Source: Nematopogon swammerdamellus
Taxonomy: Eukaryota > Arthropoda > Insecta > Lepidoptera > Adelidae
Assembly (NCBI GenBank): GCA_946902875.1
Contig: OX336355.1
Location: 15,223,347 to 15,287,346 of the forward strand
Direction of reading: 5' to 3'
DNA length: 64,000 nucleotides
Position numbers and translations under genes: made by a program. Positions 21,133-33,115 of the stretch are shown piece by piece (position 1 is the stretch's first letter; each line of letters begins with the position of its first letter). The notes beneath the pieces are model-generated. The model worked only from the letters and a program-made list of their open reading frames with translations, was not told where the DNA came from and did no database searches.

Positions 21133-21713
21133 TAATTTCATTTTATGGAATATTTATTTTATCTCCATAAATTTTCTCAAAGAAATTGTGTATAATTCTC
21201 AAGGATCTACAATCGTATTTCCACGCTGTTTGAAATGTAACAGCGTCCGTTATAATGGCGAAATAAATAACAATAAATCAATCGGAAATATTAAATTAAC
21301 AATATCGAAGTTAATTACAATAAATCGGCCTACAATGATAGCTAACCGCGTGGGAATGGACCAATGAGGAACGAGCTCGGCCCGCAGCGGCGCGCGCGCA
21401 TTGCATCATCCGCGAGACAAACAAACACTTCGACCTGCCACAATGAGAGATGGTGCCACGGCTGCACAGGATATTACTCTTATTTGGGTCTCATTGATAC
21501 CGAGAAGTGGACGTGCAGTCGAATTGGCTTAATGTTTTAAATTCATTTAATAGGGTCTCTATTAATTAAGATTCAGTTCGATGAACGAATAAAAATGTAC
21601 ATACACAATCTCAAATTTGTAATTTCTGTCGCGGATTCGAACCCGTTTAAATCAGAAAGATTTCCATTAGAAAAATTCGATTTCTGTACCGCAGACGTCA
21701 CTGAGTTCTTTAA

Positions 21714-22117
21714 GACGAGACGGAAGTTAACTTTCTCCATACATAATCGTCTTTCAGCATTTATGTTTTTTACCCCCCTAAACCTTATCCGATTTTTACA
21801 ATTATTTTGTTGTTGTAATAAGGACAGTCGAATCTACGTTGCTGTATTTGAATTTTTTGAATATCTAAAGTGATGAAACAACAAAGTTAATGAACTTCAT
21901 GACATAAAAAAAAATTTTTTTTTTTCGGTCGAAATAATTTCTTTTAGCTTCGGTGTTGAAGGTATATTTCATCTAAACAAAAAATTAAAGGAACGTAGAT
22001 TGGACTGTCCTTAAGACAAGGTTTTTTTTTTGTAAAAATCCGATATGATTTAGGGGGCTAGAAAACATAAATGCCGAAAGACGTTTTTGTATGGGGAAAG
22101 TTAACTTCCGTCTCGTC
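21714..22117. mobile_element. MITE flanked by TTAA (or TA)
   Basis: The ends GACGAGACGGAAGTTAACTT and its inverted form are flanked by TTAA at 21710-21713 and 22118-22121. Pairing continues inward past 'cataaatgc'. A TTAA duplication would suit piggyBac, but the terminus does not start with the usual CCC. If the element begins two bases earlier the duplication is TA, as in Tc1/mariner. Nothing inside codes for a transposase. Confidence 0.75.
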
Positions 22118-22390
22118 TTAAGCCTTTTCTATCGAATGATGCTTCTATCTAACGAAGAACGCGTAATTCCAAATTCTCTCTCGCAAATCCTCACCTTACT
22201 TTTGCCAAGTTGCCAAAGGCCGCCCAGCCCACTCCGGCGCAAAGTTCACTCGGATTAGTTCGCAGCGCAGCCGACGGATGGCGTTAATGACTCTCGCCAT
22301 TTGGTCCTTCGAGCCGGATCAGCGGTTTGATTTACAGCCGTCCAGCAAAGTATACACGACCTGAACAGCACTGCTCCGGCGTTTCCCTAC

Positions 22391-22434
22391 ATATTATAAA
22401 ATGCCACGTCTGACGCCTGCTTCATTGTCTGCAC
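22391..22434 (+). promoter_or_regulatory. Possible TATA box and short first exon
   Basis: The AT-rich 'tattataaaatg' lies about 30 bases upstream of 'cttcattgtctgcac', which is followed by the donor-like 'gtaagt'. This spacing would suit a core promoter with a very short exon. It lies in single-copy-looking sequence. Chance occurrence is quite possible. Confidence 0.15.
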
Positions 22435-22959
22435 GTAAGTTCGGTTATAGCTCGACAATAATTCAATTGATTTACACACGGTTTTCACATAAGCAGTCGG
22501 ACATATCTCCGGAAGGTTAAAGGCTATACACTATCATGCTATCTTTTAAATAGGGATCGAGCAGGCAGGCACTATCTTAAATAGGGTTGAAAGGTTGCAA
22601 GTAGGAGAAAATAGTATTTACTGCTAAGTTCGACTTTAACGCGAGCGGATTCACTGTAATAGCTAGTGAAATATACACGCCGCTAACGCTCAGACGGATC
22701 GAAGCCGAGCGTTGGCTTAAATTATATGCGGAAGAGTCGACCATAGATTTTGTAAGGCAAATGTCCGCCTATAAATTGTTTAGATGCCGCTCGGCTCGGC
22801 GATGTAGCAACACCGATTGTGGCGCTGGATAGAGAAACGGCCCGGAGGAGAGCTGCTCGCCATTTTTCACTAGCTGATTCATTGGGCGTGTCGAATGTGC
22901 GTTTTAGGGTTCCGGAGCCAGATTGAATGACAATGGAGCCTTAGAACAATTCAACCGCG

Positions 22960-23225
22960 TATGTCGTAAAAGGCGACTAAGGGATATGACTCCCTTCTTG
23001 TATTGCTAGGTGGTAGGGTTTAACCCGCCCAGGTTGGTACCACCGCAGTGAATGAAAGGTCGGCCGAAACGCCTATGTAAATAGTTTGTGTTTTCCGTCC
23101 AGTCCAGTGTAGCCGGCACGACCGAAGGGAAGCACTGACGTGGCACGTAGTTCACCCGGTGTTATGGGCTGATATCACGGATGTTGTAGGTGATGTAGCC
23201 AACGGTGTCAGTTTCCATAAAAAAA
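22960..23225 (+). repeat. D fragment joined to SINE B body
   Basis: The D-like 'tatgtcgtaaaaggcgacta' (22960-22990) is followed at once by SINE B body from 'ctaggtggtagggtttaacc' to 'caacggtgtcagtttccata' and an A-run. The SINE B head is missing, so the junction may reflect recombination between repeats. Confidence 0.75.
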
Positions 23226-23429
23226 AGAACAAAAAGACCGCCCGTTTGCTCGCCATGGTCACGTTTTACAGGAGTTAACTGGCAGTGTACACTGTAGCCG
23301 GATGTCGAGAAATCGGCCGTTAGTATTATTTCCAAGTAATTACGAGTACTTAAATATTTACATGCAGAAATGTATGAGTATGTGCGAATGCAGAAGAGAG
23401 CAATACGCATACTAGAAGGGCCATACATA

Positions 23430-23590
23430 TCCGCCATAATAAAATTCTGTGAAAATTTCAACCGGCTAAGTATTACGGTTCAAAATATAAAGCCATCGGA
23501 CGGACGGACGGACGGACGGATGGACGGGCAGACAGACGGCGTAGGCTTAGTAATAGGCTTCCGTATGGATACGGAACCCTAAAAATGATA
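23430..23590 (+). repeat. G repeat, 3' half, uninterrupted
   Basis: Runs from 'attctgtgaaaatttcaacc' through five GGAC units to 'ggcttccgtatggatacgga' and 'accctaaaaa'. It serves here as the uninterrupted reference for copies split at 1010/5217 and 52606-52750. An AT-rich tail with 'atcagaatctgaat' follows to about 23690. Confidence 0.85.
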
Positions 23591-23912
23591 AATATTGTAA
23601 AAAATATTGTATAAATAAATTAAATATAGTTAATGTTGTGTGTTCTTTATGGCGAAATAAATATCAGAATCTGAATCAATCATAAAGAAAAAATATTTGT
23701 CTTCAATGCAACCTCATAAGGACAACAAACATACTATGCGAGGGAAAGTGTACTTTTTGGTTAGGACCGTTATACACTTTCTCGTCTGTTCACGAGTTCC
23801 TACGAAACCCTGTGTGAGAGAAGAGTCCTCACTTGTCGACTGTTTAGTTTAGATGGTCTTTTTGATAACAAGCGACGTTTTCCTTGGACGCGACTGCTTG
23901 TAAATACATTAA

Positions 23913-24441
23913 CATACATACATACATACATAGTCACGCCTGTTTCCCAGTGGGGTAGGCAGAGACAACGGATCTCCGCGTGCCGCGATCCTGAATTCCT
24001 GACACCTCCGCCGCCTCTTCCACTCTCATAATGTACTTCATACATGCTCGTCGGTTACGGGTACTACGCACTTGACCGTTTTTGAGCACATGTCCGATCT
24101 GGTCCAGGTACGTGCGTCTATGGCGACCCTTCCCGATTCTTACATTAGCTTTATAAATTTCTTTCTTTAGTCTCCGATCATCCATTCTTCCAACATGACC
24201 GAACCACCAAAGCATTCCTTTCTCAATTCTTGCCACTATATCTTCTTTCAGACCACAGCGCTCTCGCGCTACACTATTTCTCAATCTATCTTTCATTGTA
24301 ACTCCACACATACTCTTCAACGCACGCATTTCCACAGCATTTATCCTGCTTTCATGCTTCGTCTGCCATGCCCAACTTTTACTGCCGTAGGTGACTGTAG
24401 GGGCCAGCACATCACCACGGACAGTCAAACGTGCCCTAGTG
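23913..24441 (-). pseudogene. Non-LTR retrotransposon C-terminal fragment (L1-tail family)
   Basis: Minus-strand frame of about 164 codons: TYGSKSWAWQTKHESRINAV, then MRALKSMCGVTMKDRLRNSV, LWWFGHVGRMDD and, at the end, VVSAYPTGKQA followed by stop and a (TATG)n tail. This is the region after the reverse transcriptase in a LINE common in insects. The clade is not assigned. The reverse transcriptase is missing. Coding continues upstream at 24884 onward, because a hAT-type element splits the copy at 24442-24875. The frame is otherwise open, so the copy is not very old. Confidence 0.8.
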
Positions 24442-24875
24442 CAACGAGGTATTATGTTTTACTAGAGCTCTTACTCGGGCAATGGGCATTGCTCCGCCGA
24501 GTTGAGGCACAATTTATGAATTGGGGCACATCGAAACTAGTCGATCGCGAGCGGCCGAGCTCGTCGCACGCGCCACCGCCTGCGCGGCATCTCGCGCCAG
24601 TCATTATGCCCGGTTGTATCCAATGCACATGTTGCGTTGGCCTTGGTGGCGTTGTCGCTAGACCCTCTCCCGCTCGCTTCCCGCCTCGCGCGAGCCACTC
24701 TCACCGCCCGCTAGCACCACTCCCGGTCGCTTCCCGCCCCGCGCGAGCTCCCCACTACCGCTCGGCTCTGCGCTCCACCTCCCCGCTACCTTACCGCACA
24801 CTTCAGCTGATAGGACGCCGTTTCTCTGTATATTTATTCGTAGCGATAGCTCTAGTAAAACATAATACCTCGTTG
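24442..24875. mobile_element. hAT-type MITE, GC-rich, 8-bp target duplication
   Basis: Inverted termini of 28 bp (start CAACGAGGTATTATG, end CATAATACCTCGTTG) are flanked by CCCTAGTG at 24434-24441 and 24876-24883. The interior (24540-24800) is strongly GC-rich with CpG-dense 'gcgcgag' motifs. Several long open frames there are compositional artefacts, with no transposase motif. It interrupts the coding frame of a LINE fragment. Confidence 0.88.
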
Positions 24876-25079
24876 CCCTAGTGCACAATACTTTGGCTGC
24901 TCATAATACATGAACACATTAAAATGTACGTAAATTCAAGGTTTGGCACATGCCAACTGATGATAAATGCCTCGAAAGTGGAAGAGGCTTCAGAGGTGTG
25001 TGTGGCACCGTGGCACCGTGATCCGCTGTCTATGCTTACCCCATTAGGAAGCACGCGTGATGTTAGGTATGTTACTCCG

Positions 25080-25170
25080 AATATTTACCAGAGTTCTTGC
25101 AGTACAGCACCGATTACTCTGCTTAACCCGACTGTCGGGATTCAGCGTGTGTGATATGTATGTATGTACT
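25080..25170 (+). repeat. D repeat, tail
   Basis: The text 'agagttcttgcagtacagca', 'gattactctgcttaacccga' and (TATG)n form the D terminus. Confidence 0.8.
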
Positions 25171-25454
25171 CCGAATAATATTTGATTGTAGTACACGTGC
25201 TTGCTCCCAGTTGCGCCACACTTAGGCACTCCGGCGCGTCCCGGCTAACGAGAAATTTCACGCCGCATATCGCCTGCGCGGGCGCAGCTTTCGCCGCGCC
25301 TGTCAACCCCTCCCTCCCCTATCTCCGGAATTCTCACCGCTGCTGTACACTGCGACAGTGTGGCATTGTCGGTATGTATTTGACATTTTTTTGCTTTATC
25401 CAAATGAATTCGTCGGGATTTTGAGAGATGAAATACGCAATTTTAAGTACCGTG

Positions 25455-25875
25455 TGTGACCGGTACTTTAAAAGAGTAGCCCCACTGCATCTCTCTCAGT
25501 GCATTTCGTAAAAGGGCACTAAGGGATAAGGAAAAGATGCCGTGCTAACGGGCGACAGGCTAGCCACCTCCCACCTTGGCACGGTCCTTCCGCCGAGTCA
25601 TGCAGCGGGTGGCTCTTCGTGCCTTACTTTCTGCTTGATACTATCATGTCCGAATACTTAGCTAAACGTGTTGGTTGATGTTGTGCTGTAATTTATTTAC
25701 CAGAGTTCTTGCAGCACAGCACCGATGCTCTTTCTAGACTAAGTTAACTGACACAACCGTGATACACGGCATAAAATGTTAACAAATATTAGGACAAATA
25801 AAACAAAAATTCTGATTCTGATACTCTGCTTACACCGATTGTCGGGATGTAGCTTGTGGTATGTAGGTGTGTCGA
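25455..25875 (+). repeat. D repeat, near-complete, with 95-bp insert
   Basis: Runs from 'ggtactttaaaagagtagcc' and 'gacaggctagccacctccca' to 'gtcgggatgtagcttgtggt'. Between 25727 and 25822 about 95 bp ending in repeated 'attctgat' is inserted at the conserved 'ccgat|actctgc' junction. GAT appears on both sides. The insert looks like a 5'-truncated retroelement tail. Confidence 0.75.
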
Positions 25876-26235
25876 TATGACAAGAAGTATTCGTTGAACT
25901 AAATCACATTAGCGCAACTGAGGATTGCATCACACGTCAGTATGTCTTCTGCTATCAATCTGTGTATGGTTACCTAACTGAACGGGCAGCAGGAAAGCGA
26001 TCTCTAATCCAGATATACTTAGACTCACTACTGCTAACAATTCCTTCGCCTGAACACACGTTAATAAACTGTAGATTGAGGTATTAAATAACAAATATAG
26101 TGTAATTAGAAAATACATAAATACCACACGCTGTATCTCGACAAACTTTAACTAACTGAGCTAAATAGATTGTGATTCTGCATTGTTAAATTTTGGGGCT
26201 TGCTCTGTAGTAACAATGTAATATATAAATAAATA

Positions 26236-26520
26236 AACGGGGTAAGCAGAGTAATCGATGTTGTGCTGCGATTATTGTGATAAATTACAGCACAACACCG
26301 GCCACTACGTTTAGCAAAGTATTAGGATAAGATAACTATATCAAGCAGCAAGTAATGCACGAAGACCCACCTGCTGCACGACTCGGTGGAAGTACCGTGC
26401 CAAGATGAGAGGTGGCTATCATGTCGCCCTTTAGCACGGCATATTGTCCTTATCTGTTAGTCGCCTTTTACAATATGCACGGGGCGAGATGCAGTGGGGC
26501 TATTCTTTTTAAGTACCGGC
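26236..26520 (-). repeat. D repeat
   Basis: Reverse-orientation D: 'cggggtaagcagagtaatcg', 'cacgaagacccacctgctgc', 'ggtggctatcatgtcgccct', ending in 'ttctttttaagtaccggccc'. Confidence 0.85.
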
Positions 26521-26584
26521 CCCACACAGACTTAGTAATTACAAAATACATGCTGCGATTTGATTCAATGCTGTATCTTTGGAA

Positions 26585-26645
26585 CGGTTTTTTTTGTGGT
26601 GCGAAAACCTCGGTGCGCGAGTCCGACTCGCTCTTGGACGGTTTT
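26585..26645 (-). repeat. G repeat, far end
   Basis: The text 'gtgcgaaaacctcggtgcgc' followed by 'gagtccgactcgctcttgg' is the end of G seen at 18290-18345. Confidence 0.7.
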
Positions 26646-26649
26646 TGCT

Positions 26650-27935
26650 CTTCATCTATCAGCATACAAGTAAGAATTCCTCTACAATTCTACATCAATA
26701 TTATTGTTATGTCCTTATTCCCAGTAAAACGAAATAAAAAAGTTTCCCACTCCGGAAGCACAGAGCATTCCAGCGCAACAGACATCGGGCGCCCAAATTC
26801 AGATCGGAATGTGTCTCGAATCGTCAAAGCAGCGGACATGTTTGGACATAGTTGTATACGTAGGTACAGTCGCCCGCCAAGCAACGTAATCGACGATGAT
26901 CGTACACAATGATATGTCCGCGGGCATCGTAGACACGAGTGACTGATACGGTTGTCGTGTGACGGCCGATGCAGAATTCAAATTAATTAAGTTCAGTGTG
27001 TCTTTAAGAAAAAACTCTATAAGGGTTTATGTTCAGTTCTTGCTATTAAACTCCCATTTTATTTGTCCTTCAGTAATGTACATTACATAATTGGAAAATA
27101 AAAAAAAATATGACGAACAATGCTGAAAATGCATTTCCGTCAATGTGTGTATTTTTATCGCGAGACTGAACTTGTACAGTAGATAAACAGAAATACTACG
27201 TCTTGGCCTTAGCTTATTTTGGTCCTCGAGGCTTGTGGCGCCTTCGGCGCCCCTCACAGCTAGGCCTGTGGCGCTTAATTTGGCCCCTCACAGCTAGGCG
27301 CTTAGTCTGTCTCTCTTATTCTCTTTTTCTGTCTCTCTTTTTTTTCAAAATTATTTTCTAAAATTAAAGCGTTTACAGCAAAAAACCTTCGCGGATTCGC
27401 GCACAACAAATCATCAAAGTTTCATCTTAATCGGTCAAGTCGTTCAGAATTTACACTATTACTAACATACGCACCAACGATTATATTAAGAATATACATA
27501 AATATATACTGCACGCCTATCGTCTGTCCTTTTCAAATTGTTTGTGCAGGATCGTATCGTACGGCAGACACGTCAGTGCGCGCGCGCCGCTCTGGTGACA
27601 ATGAGAACGTTTGACGTTTGTCGGATCCAATGATAAGCGTCGATTGGCTCTGGACTATAGAGAGACTTGCGCACGCGCCGGCCTACAGACGACGAGAAGT
27701 CTAGAAAGTTCCGCGAGGGTGCGACTTGAAGAAAACCAATAAAAAAATATATTAGGTGAAAAAAATAATTCAGACGTGGAACATGCATAGATAGATAGAA
27801 AATACTTTATTTGCAACAAGATATTTTACATAAATAAGCACAATATAACATGTACTTACATGAGATGAAAAGGCGGACACATCACTTACAGAGATTTCTT
27901 CCAGTCAGTTTAAATTCCTCGATCTATTTTTATAT
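26650..27935. other. No gene recognised
   Basis: No repeat family or coding motif could be assigned. A short direct repeat 'cccctcacagctaggc' occurs at about 27255 and 27284. A GC-rich patch at about 27555-27730 contains 'tctagaaagttccgcgag', which resembles a heat-shock-type array but is unsupported. Confidence 0.4.
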
Positions 27936-27940
27936 GCAGG

Positions 27941-28030
27941 GTGTTCCAAAACTCAACGTCAAGCGGGAACCAGGGCAAGGTAGGCCAGTTTATGACTAGC
28001 CAGGGAAAAATAAGAAAACAAAATCTGAGT
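27941..28030 (+). mobile_element. Tc1/mariner-type MITE, left end only
   Basis: The text 'cagggtgttccaaaactcaa' and 'aagcgggaaccagggcaagg' matches the left end of 12881-13275. No right end follows, and the text diverges at about 28030. Confidence 0.75.
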
Positions 28031-28424
28031 CTAGAATTTTGGATATTACGTACTCCAGTGCCGTATCTAACAGCTTCCTCGCCAGTTCCCTCCCGAGATC
28101 CCCAGACGGATTACCCGAAGCTTCGCCCGAAGCGGACAGACAGATGTGGGATCTCAGTACGCCACTGGCGTCTGTCACACGCGTTGGACACTTTCGGTTC
28201 GCCCCACTTGGGCACTATTGTTCTGGGACGGTTCCGTACGGACCACGGTTTCAAAAGTTTGACAGATTTTTCAAAAGAATTACTGATTTGTCAATGCTTG
28301 ACAGATGCTTGACTTATGACGTGAGAAATATTGAATTAAATTTTATTGAGAGCGCTTGAAACGCGAACAAATATTCTAGTTTACTATTTCATAGGACTGT
28401 ATTGTATTGTATTGTTCTTTTGTA

Positions 28425-28560
28425 TTGTTTATTGATCATTCATATTGCAGTTAGTCTGCACTCGAACTTGTCACAATTTGTTCTATCCGGTTCGATTACA
28501 CCCACTTGCACCCACGAAGAAGAACCGACAAGAAACTTCGCAGGGTGCTATCCTGACAGT
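28425..28560 (-). repeat. C retroelement 3' end
   Basis: Reverse C end: 'attgatcattcatattgcag', 'aacttgtcacaatttgttct' and 'acccacgaagaagaaccgac'. The stretch 28030-28425 upstream is unassigned. Confidence 0.75.
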
Positions 28561-28734
28561 TCTCTTCGTTGTGAAGAAGGTCAATTTTCGATAGGAAAGG
28601 CACAAGAGCGTGCTCAGAATCAAATTGTTTAACTCTGGGATCCTGTCTCGCAGTTGCAATACTTATTCATTTGCTTTAGTTTACATTGTCAGTTTGACTG
28701 ACTTCGTGAGGAACAAAGAAATTTTTTTTATTTT

Positions 28735-28830
28735 TTTTTTTTTTTTATGGAAACTGACACGGTTGGCTACATCACCTACAACATCCTTGATGTCAGCCCA
28801 TAACACCGGGTGAACTTGGTGCCACGTCAG
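28735..28830 (-). repeat. SINE B, 3' end
   Basis: A T-run then 'gacacggttggctacatcac' and 'gtgaacttggtgccacgtca'. It stops abruptly after 'gtgcc'. Confidence 0.8.
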
Positions 28831-29036
28831 TGCCATTTTTAATCTCTTTGGTCAGGAATGAGCCCACGATATTATTCTTCACTGTCTTAATTTTTGGTGA
28901 AAGGACCTGTGTTAGTGCTTTCACGACTGGCAAGTATACATTATCTATATTTGTCGTGTATTTTTAATGCCGTGATTTAATGTCGTGTATTTTTAATGCC
29001 GTGAAGCCGTGATATAAAAAAAAAACAATAATTAAG

Positions 29037-29175
29037 TTCAATTATGTCCACAATATTTAATTAAAAAGTTATATTTAAAAGAGTATAATTCTGATTTCTA
29101 ATGTGAATGGGCCTTCCTGTGACTTGGCCATTGTGAAATCATGGAAAAGCCGTAACGGACCATCAATGGGAAGCC
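29037..29175 (+). repeat. M repeat, copy 1
   Basis: The pattern 'caatatttaattaaaaagtt', 'attctgatttctaatgtgaa' and 'cttcctgtgacttggccatt' recurs at 30830-30968 in the same orientation, 1.8 kb away. Class unknown; possibly a segmental duplication or a dispersed element. Confidence 0.65.
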
Positions 29176-29744
29176 CTTAATACGACCGAACTTAATATAC
29201 AAAGTTTTGATCAAGCAAGTTTATGATTCACACAAACACCAAGCAAGGAGCGTTGTCAATGTAGAATAACTTTCACCACCTGGAACATAACGGTGCCCGA
29301 TTGTATCGAGTCCTGGGATCCAGTTAGACCGAGATAAAATCTGTCCCATTGTGGAATAGTACGATTGGACAGTCGGCCCTGCGATCGTAGAATCAGATCT
29401 ACGCTCGTAGAATCGGCCCTCTGATTGTAGAATCGACTCGAATGATAGACGAAATTGGAAAAGGTCGATGCGGATGTAATTCAGTCGTCTGTTTTGGGAG
29501 TGTGTAGACTTGTGGGGTAGATAAACGTGATCCTATAAGGAAATGAGTTCGATATCTGCATGCTTCGATAGAGTAGGTACTTAAGATAACAGTTTGCGTT
29601 TGTTTGAGCCTCTTTCAACCTGAAAGGTGTTGTACTAGTATCTAATCCCAAGACACATGTCCTGGGGTTGATTCTCAACTTTAGAGTATTACATACATAC
29701 ATACATAACACACGCTGTATCCCGACCATCAGGGTAAGCAGAGT

Positions 29745-30030
29745 AATCGGTGTTGTGCTATAAGGACTCTGATAAATTACAGCACAACACCGACCGCCAC
29801 GTTTAGCACAGTATACGGACAAGATAACTATCAAGCAGCAAGTAAGGCACGAAGAACCCACCTGCTGCATGACTAGGTGGAAGGACTGCGCCAGGGTGAG
29901 AAGTGGCTAGCCTGTCGCCCTTTAGCGCAGTATATTGTCCTTATCCCTTAGTCGCCTCTTACGACATGCACGGGGAGAGATGCAGTGGGGCTATTCTTTT
30001 TAAGTACCGGCGCCACACGGTACATTGTAT
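29745..30030 (-). repeat. D repeat
   Basis: Reverse D copy: 'agggtaagcagagtaatcgg', 'caagcagcaagtaaggcacg' and 'ggctattctttttaagtacc', preceded by a CATA tail at 29691-29706. Confidence 0.85.
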
Positions 30031-30829
30031 TACACAGTATTCTGTCTGGGAATATAAATTTACTCTTCAAATGTGTGTCATTAATTTATGTCATTACTCA
30101 TTCGTTTTTGTCAGCTAAATTGTTTTATATACTCGTACTTCTGATAAAAGATACTCAGAACTTAGGATAATCTAACTATTGCAACCGTTCAAGTACACCG
30201 ACCTAATAATGGTAGACTAAATTTCCGGTACCGGAAAGCATCCAAAGGTCGACTGGAAAAAAAATGTGCAAGGGATAAGTCTGCCTTTGCATTCACACAC
30301 TGCAACTACTCTGTTGTGATTGCTTCTGTAATATATTTGTGAAGCTATAAAGTATTTCTATCTAGCATTAAAATTATATGTAAATTTGTAAAATTAATAC
30401 ATAATTTGAATGATATGGTTTGTACGCAACAATAATGTATAATTAACCTATATATAGAAGCTATAAATGTTCTATTCTATTTCTGTGGTTGGTCAGCATA
30501 ATCCCCGCACATAACACCAATTATGTATGATATTTTATAACACTAGTGTATGATATTTTAGAACCTCCAGTACATAAAGTACCAGGGCTTCACAAGAGAC
30601 AAGGCGGTTGCCGCGGTGGTTTATTCGCGACACGTCAAGTCGCTGTTCTGATTTATCACAGAAGCGGTCCGCGGTAGGTTTCTGGCAAACAGTCACGTTC
30701 CAAGGCGGACGGTAGCTGAGTAGTGGTCAGAATGATCGATGGAACGTCGTTATTTGGTTCTCGATTGATGTATTCATTCCACTGAACACTTTCACGTAAA
30801 TAAAAAGTAAGTGTTCGGATAGACGGCCA
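30031..30829. other. No gene recognised
   Basis: AT-rich sequence without family motifs. A moderately GC-rich patch lies at 30595-30720 with no coding support. Confidence 0.4.
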
Positions 30830-30968
30830 AGTTCAACTACGTCGACAATATTTAATTAAAAAGTTATAATCCAAAACAGTGTAATTCTGATTTCTAATAT
30901 GAATTAGTCTTCCTGTGACTTGGCCATTTTGCAATCCTAGTAAATCTGTAACGGGCCACCAACGGAAA
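30830..30968 (+). repeat. M repeat, copy 2
   Basis: Second copy of the 29037-29175 segment, diverged by scattered substitutions. Confidence 0.65.
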
Positions 30969-30969
30969 G

Positions 30970-32220
30970 CACTGACATGGCACCTAGTACACCAGGGCCT
31001 TACGGGCTTACATCACATACATAAGGTGATGAAGCCAACTACGAGTATATGAGTTTCGATAAAAAAAAGAAAAAAATTCCAAATACAAAAATACGGAGCG
31101 CCGACCGACCGACGATGTGCTGTTCGCTTATAAGTCGAGAACTACGCATACATTTTTTGAGTTTTGGAGTGTCATGGATGGATAAACGTTCGTGCGTGCA
31201 TCTGCTGAGTCGAGATGAAAATAGACTTCGCTAAGAACCACTTGGTCTATTCGTACTAATACTCATAATAAAAAAATGATTCATAATAAAAGTATGATTC
31301 GTATTTATTTGGATGGAGTGTCCCGCTGCTGGTTTGCATTCATGCTGTGCTTTTTGCTCTTTGCTGTGTTTGCTCTTTCTGTATGTGTGTGATTCACTCT
31401 TTAATCAAATTACAGTTGTCTCATGTTGTTGCTTTATGCCTCTGATTGTGTGTGTATTGCTTTAGCTTCAGTTTGTCTTTTTTCTCTCTTTCTTCCCTTA
31501 ATACTTTTTAAATGCTCTTGTTAAATTTGCTTAAAGTTTCGATCTTCTTATACTTAATTTGTGGGATACGGTGCTGGGTAACACAATACCTAATGTATTT
31601 GTAACTATATTCTATGAGTTCCTCGTCGGTGTCCCCAAATAAATAATGAAATATATGGGGCCAGCTGAAAAACAGCGCTGTAGGGCATGTTCCTACAGCA
31701 AAAATGCTTAAAGTCGGTTCCTTTTTCTCCTTTAGGTTTATTTTTTGTTATTGTTTTGTTTTATGTCTTGATAGAAAAAATAAATATTTTTCTTTTCATT
31801 TCAAACAAATAAATACACAAAGAAACAAGTTGTATGCGTTCATAATATTATTCCAGCGACTCCGCCACAGTCAAACTATCGACAGAAACTCCAATCGCAC
31901 CGCTTGCGACCACTAGGTCGCGCGAGCGGCAACAAATACTCGCGAGCGATCACGAGCTTGGCACAGTTAGTCAGTGGATGTGAGATATTGTCGCGGGCGA
32001 TGTGTTGCCATGGGAACCGACAACGGATTGATGGAACCCATAGCTCAGAGCGCGAGGGGCGGTGGCGCAATGCTAAATCAAAAATCAAAGAGAACCACAC
32101 ACGATTATGGAAATGATGTGCCGTGGGAGAGCGCGATGCGGGGATATGGTTTTTTGAAGGACAATCGCCGTATCATCAGACATGAGAAACAATGAAAGCC
32201 TTTGACTTTATTATAAGGCA
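30970..32220. other. No gene recognised
   Basis: Contains a short SINE B-like piece at 30970-31065 ('gcactgacatggcacctagt'). The rest is T-rich, with no supported exon. The block 'ccaaataaataatgaaatat' near 31640 resembles a retroelement tail. Confidence 0.4.
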
Positions 32221-32221
32221 T

Positions 32222-32585
32222 ATATATTTTTTTGACGTGATGACGTCACGTCTTATAAATTGATGAACACCGGCTGCACGCACGAAGAAATGTCACGTTT
32301 CATCTGAACCTGTGTGTGCAAGCGAGAGCGCGTAACAAGCGATAGAGAGGCACAATCGGTCTAGTCAAAGTTACCATGGAAACGTCTTAAGAAGTAAAAC
32401 TGTCAAGATCAGACAACAGAAGTTTATTGATGGCCAGTCACAAGATGATTAATCGTTCTAATGGAAATAGAATTACTGATCTTTGTACCTACGTACGTAC
32501 GTATGATGTACCTACTACGATTATTCCACGTCATCACGTAAAACTATCGTCCGTAAACCGACTTTACAGACAACACATTTTTTTA
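32222..32585 (-). repeat. L repeat, shorter copy
   Basis: Inverted relative of 19205-19860: 'gacgtgatgacgtcacgtct', 'gcaagcgagagcgcg' and, at the other end, 'ctatcgtccgtaaaccgact'. It carries a single copy of the block that is duplicated at 19686-19746. Confidence 0.6.
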
Positions 32586-32589
32586 CTGG

Positions 32590-32897
32590 GTACTGTGTGT
32601 GGCCGGTACTTAAGAATAACCCCACTGCATCTCTTCCCGTGGATGTCATAAAAGGCGACTAAGTGATAAAGACACTATGCCGTACTAAAGGGCGACAGGA
32701 TAGCCACCCTTCACCTTGGAGCGGTCTTTCCACCGAGTCATGCAGCAGGTGGGCCTTCGTGCCTTACTTGCTGCCTGATGGTTATCTTGTCCGAATACTT
32801 TGCTAAACGTGGTGGTCGCTGTTGCGCTGTAATTTATAAGAGTACTTGCAGAACAGCACCGATTACTCTGCTTACCCCGATTGTCGGGATATACCTA
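32590..32897 (+). repeat. D repeat, target of a MITE
   Basis: A nearly complete D ('gtgtgtggccggtacttaag' to 'ccccgattgtcgggatatac'). The Tc1/mariner-type MITE begins in its terminal portion at TA 32896-32897. Confidence 0.8.
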
Positions 32898-33115
32898 CAA
32901 CGTGTCCCAAAACTCAACTTCAAGCGGGAACCAGGGAGTAGGTCAGTTTATGACTAACCAGGGAAAAATAAGAAAAAAAATCAGTCATTAATATTTTTAG
33001 AAAAAATTTTTACTGAATATTTTTTTTGGTAAAACTACAGGCATTCTGGTTTTATTTGGGATAGTTATCAATAGCAGAGTTATTTAGGCTTCCAATATAA
33101 AAATTTGAACAATTA

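Noticed and set aside
24540..24880. Overlapping long frames on both strands
   Set aside because: They lie inside the CpG-rich interior of a hAT-type MITE. The long frames are due to low stop-codon density.
26412..26912. 166-codon frame
   Set aside because: The first half is a D repeat and the end of a G repeat read through; the rest has no family motif.
27690..27720. Heat-shock-element-like string 'tctagaaagttccgcgag'
   Set aside because: A single imperfect match without a nearby gene or start site; chance is likely.
28030..28345. Overlapping frames on both strands
   Set aside because: No motif, and they start inside a MITE end. No codon-usage or splice support.
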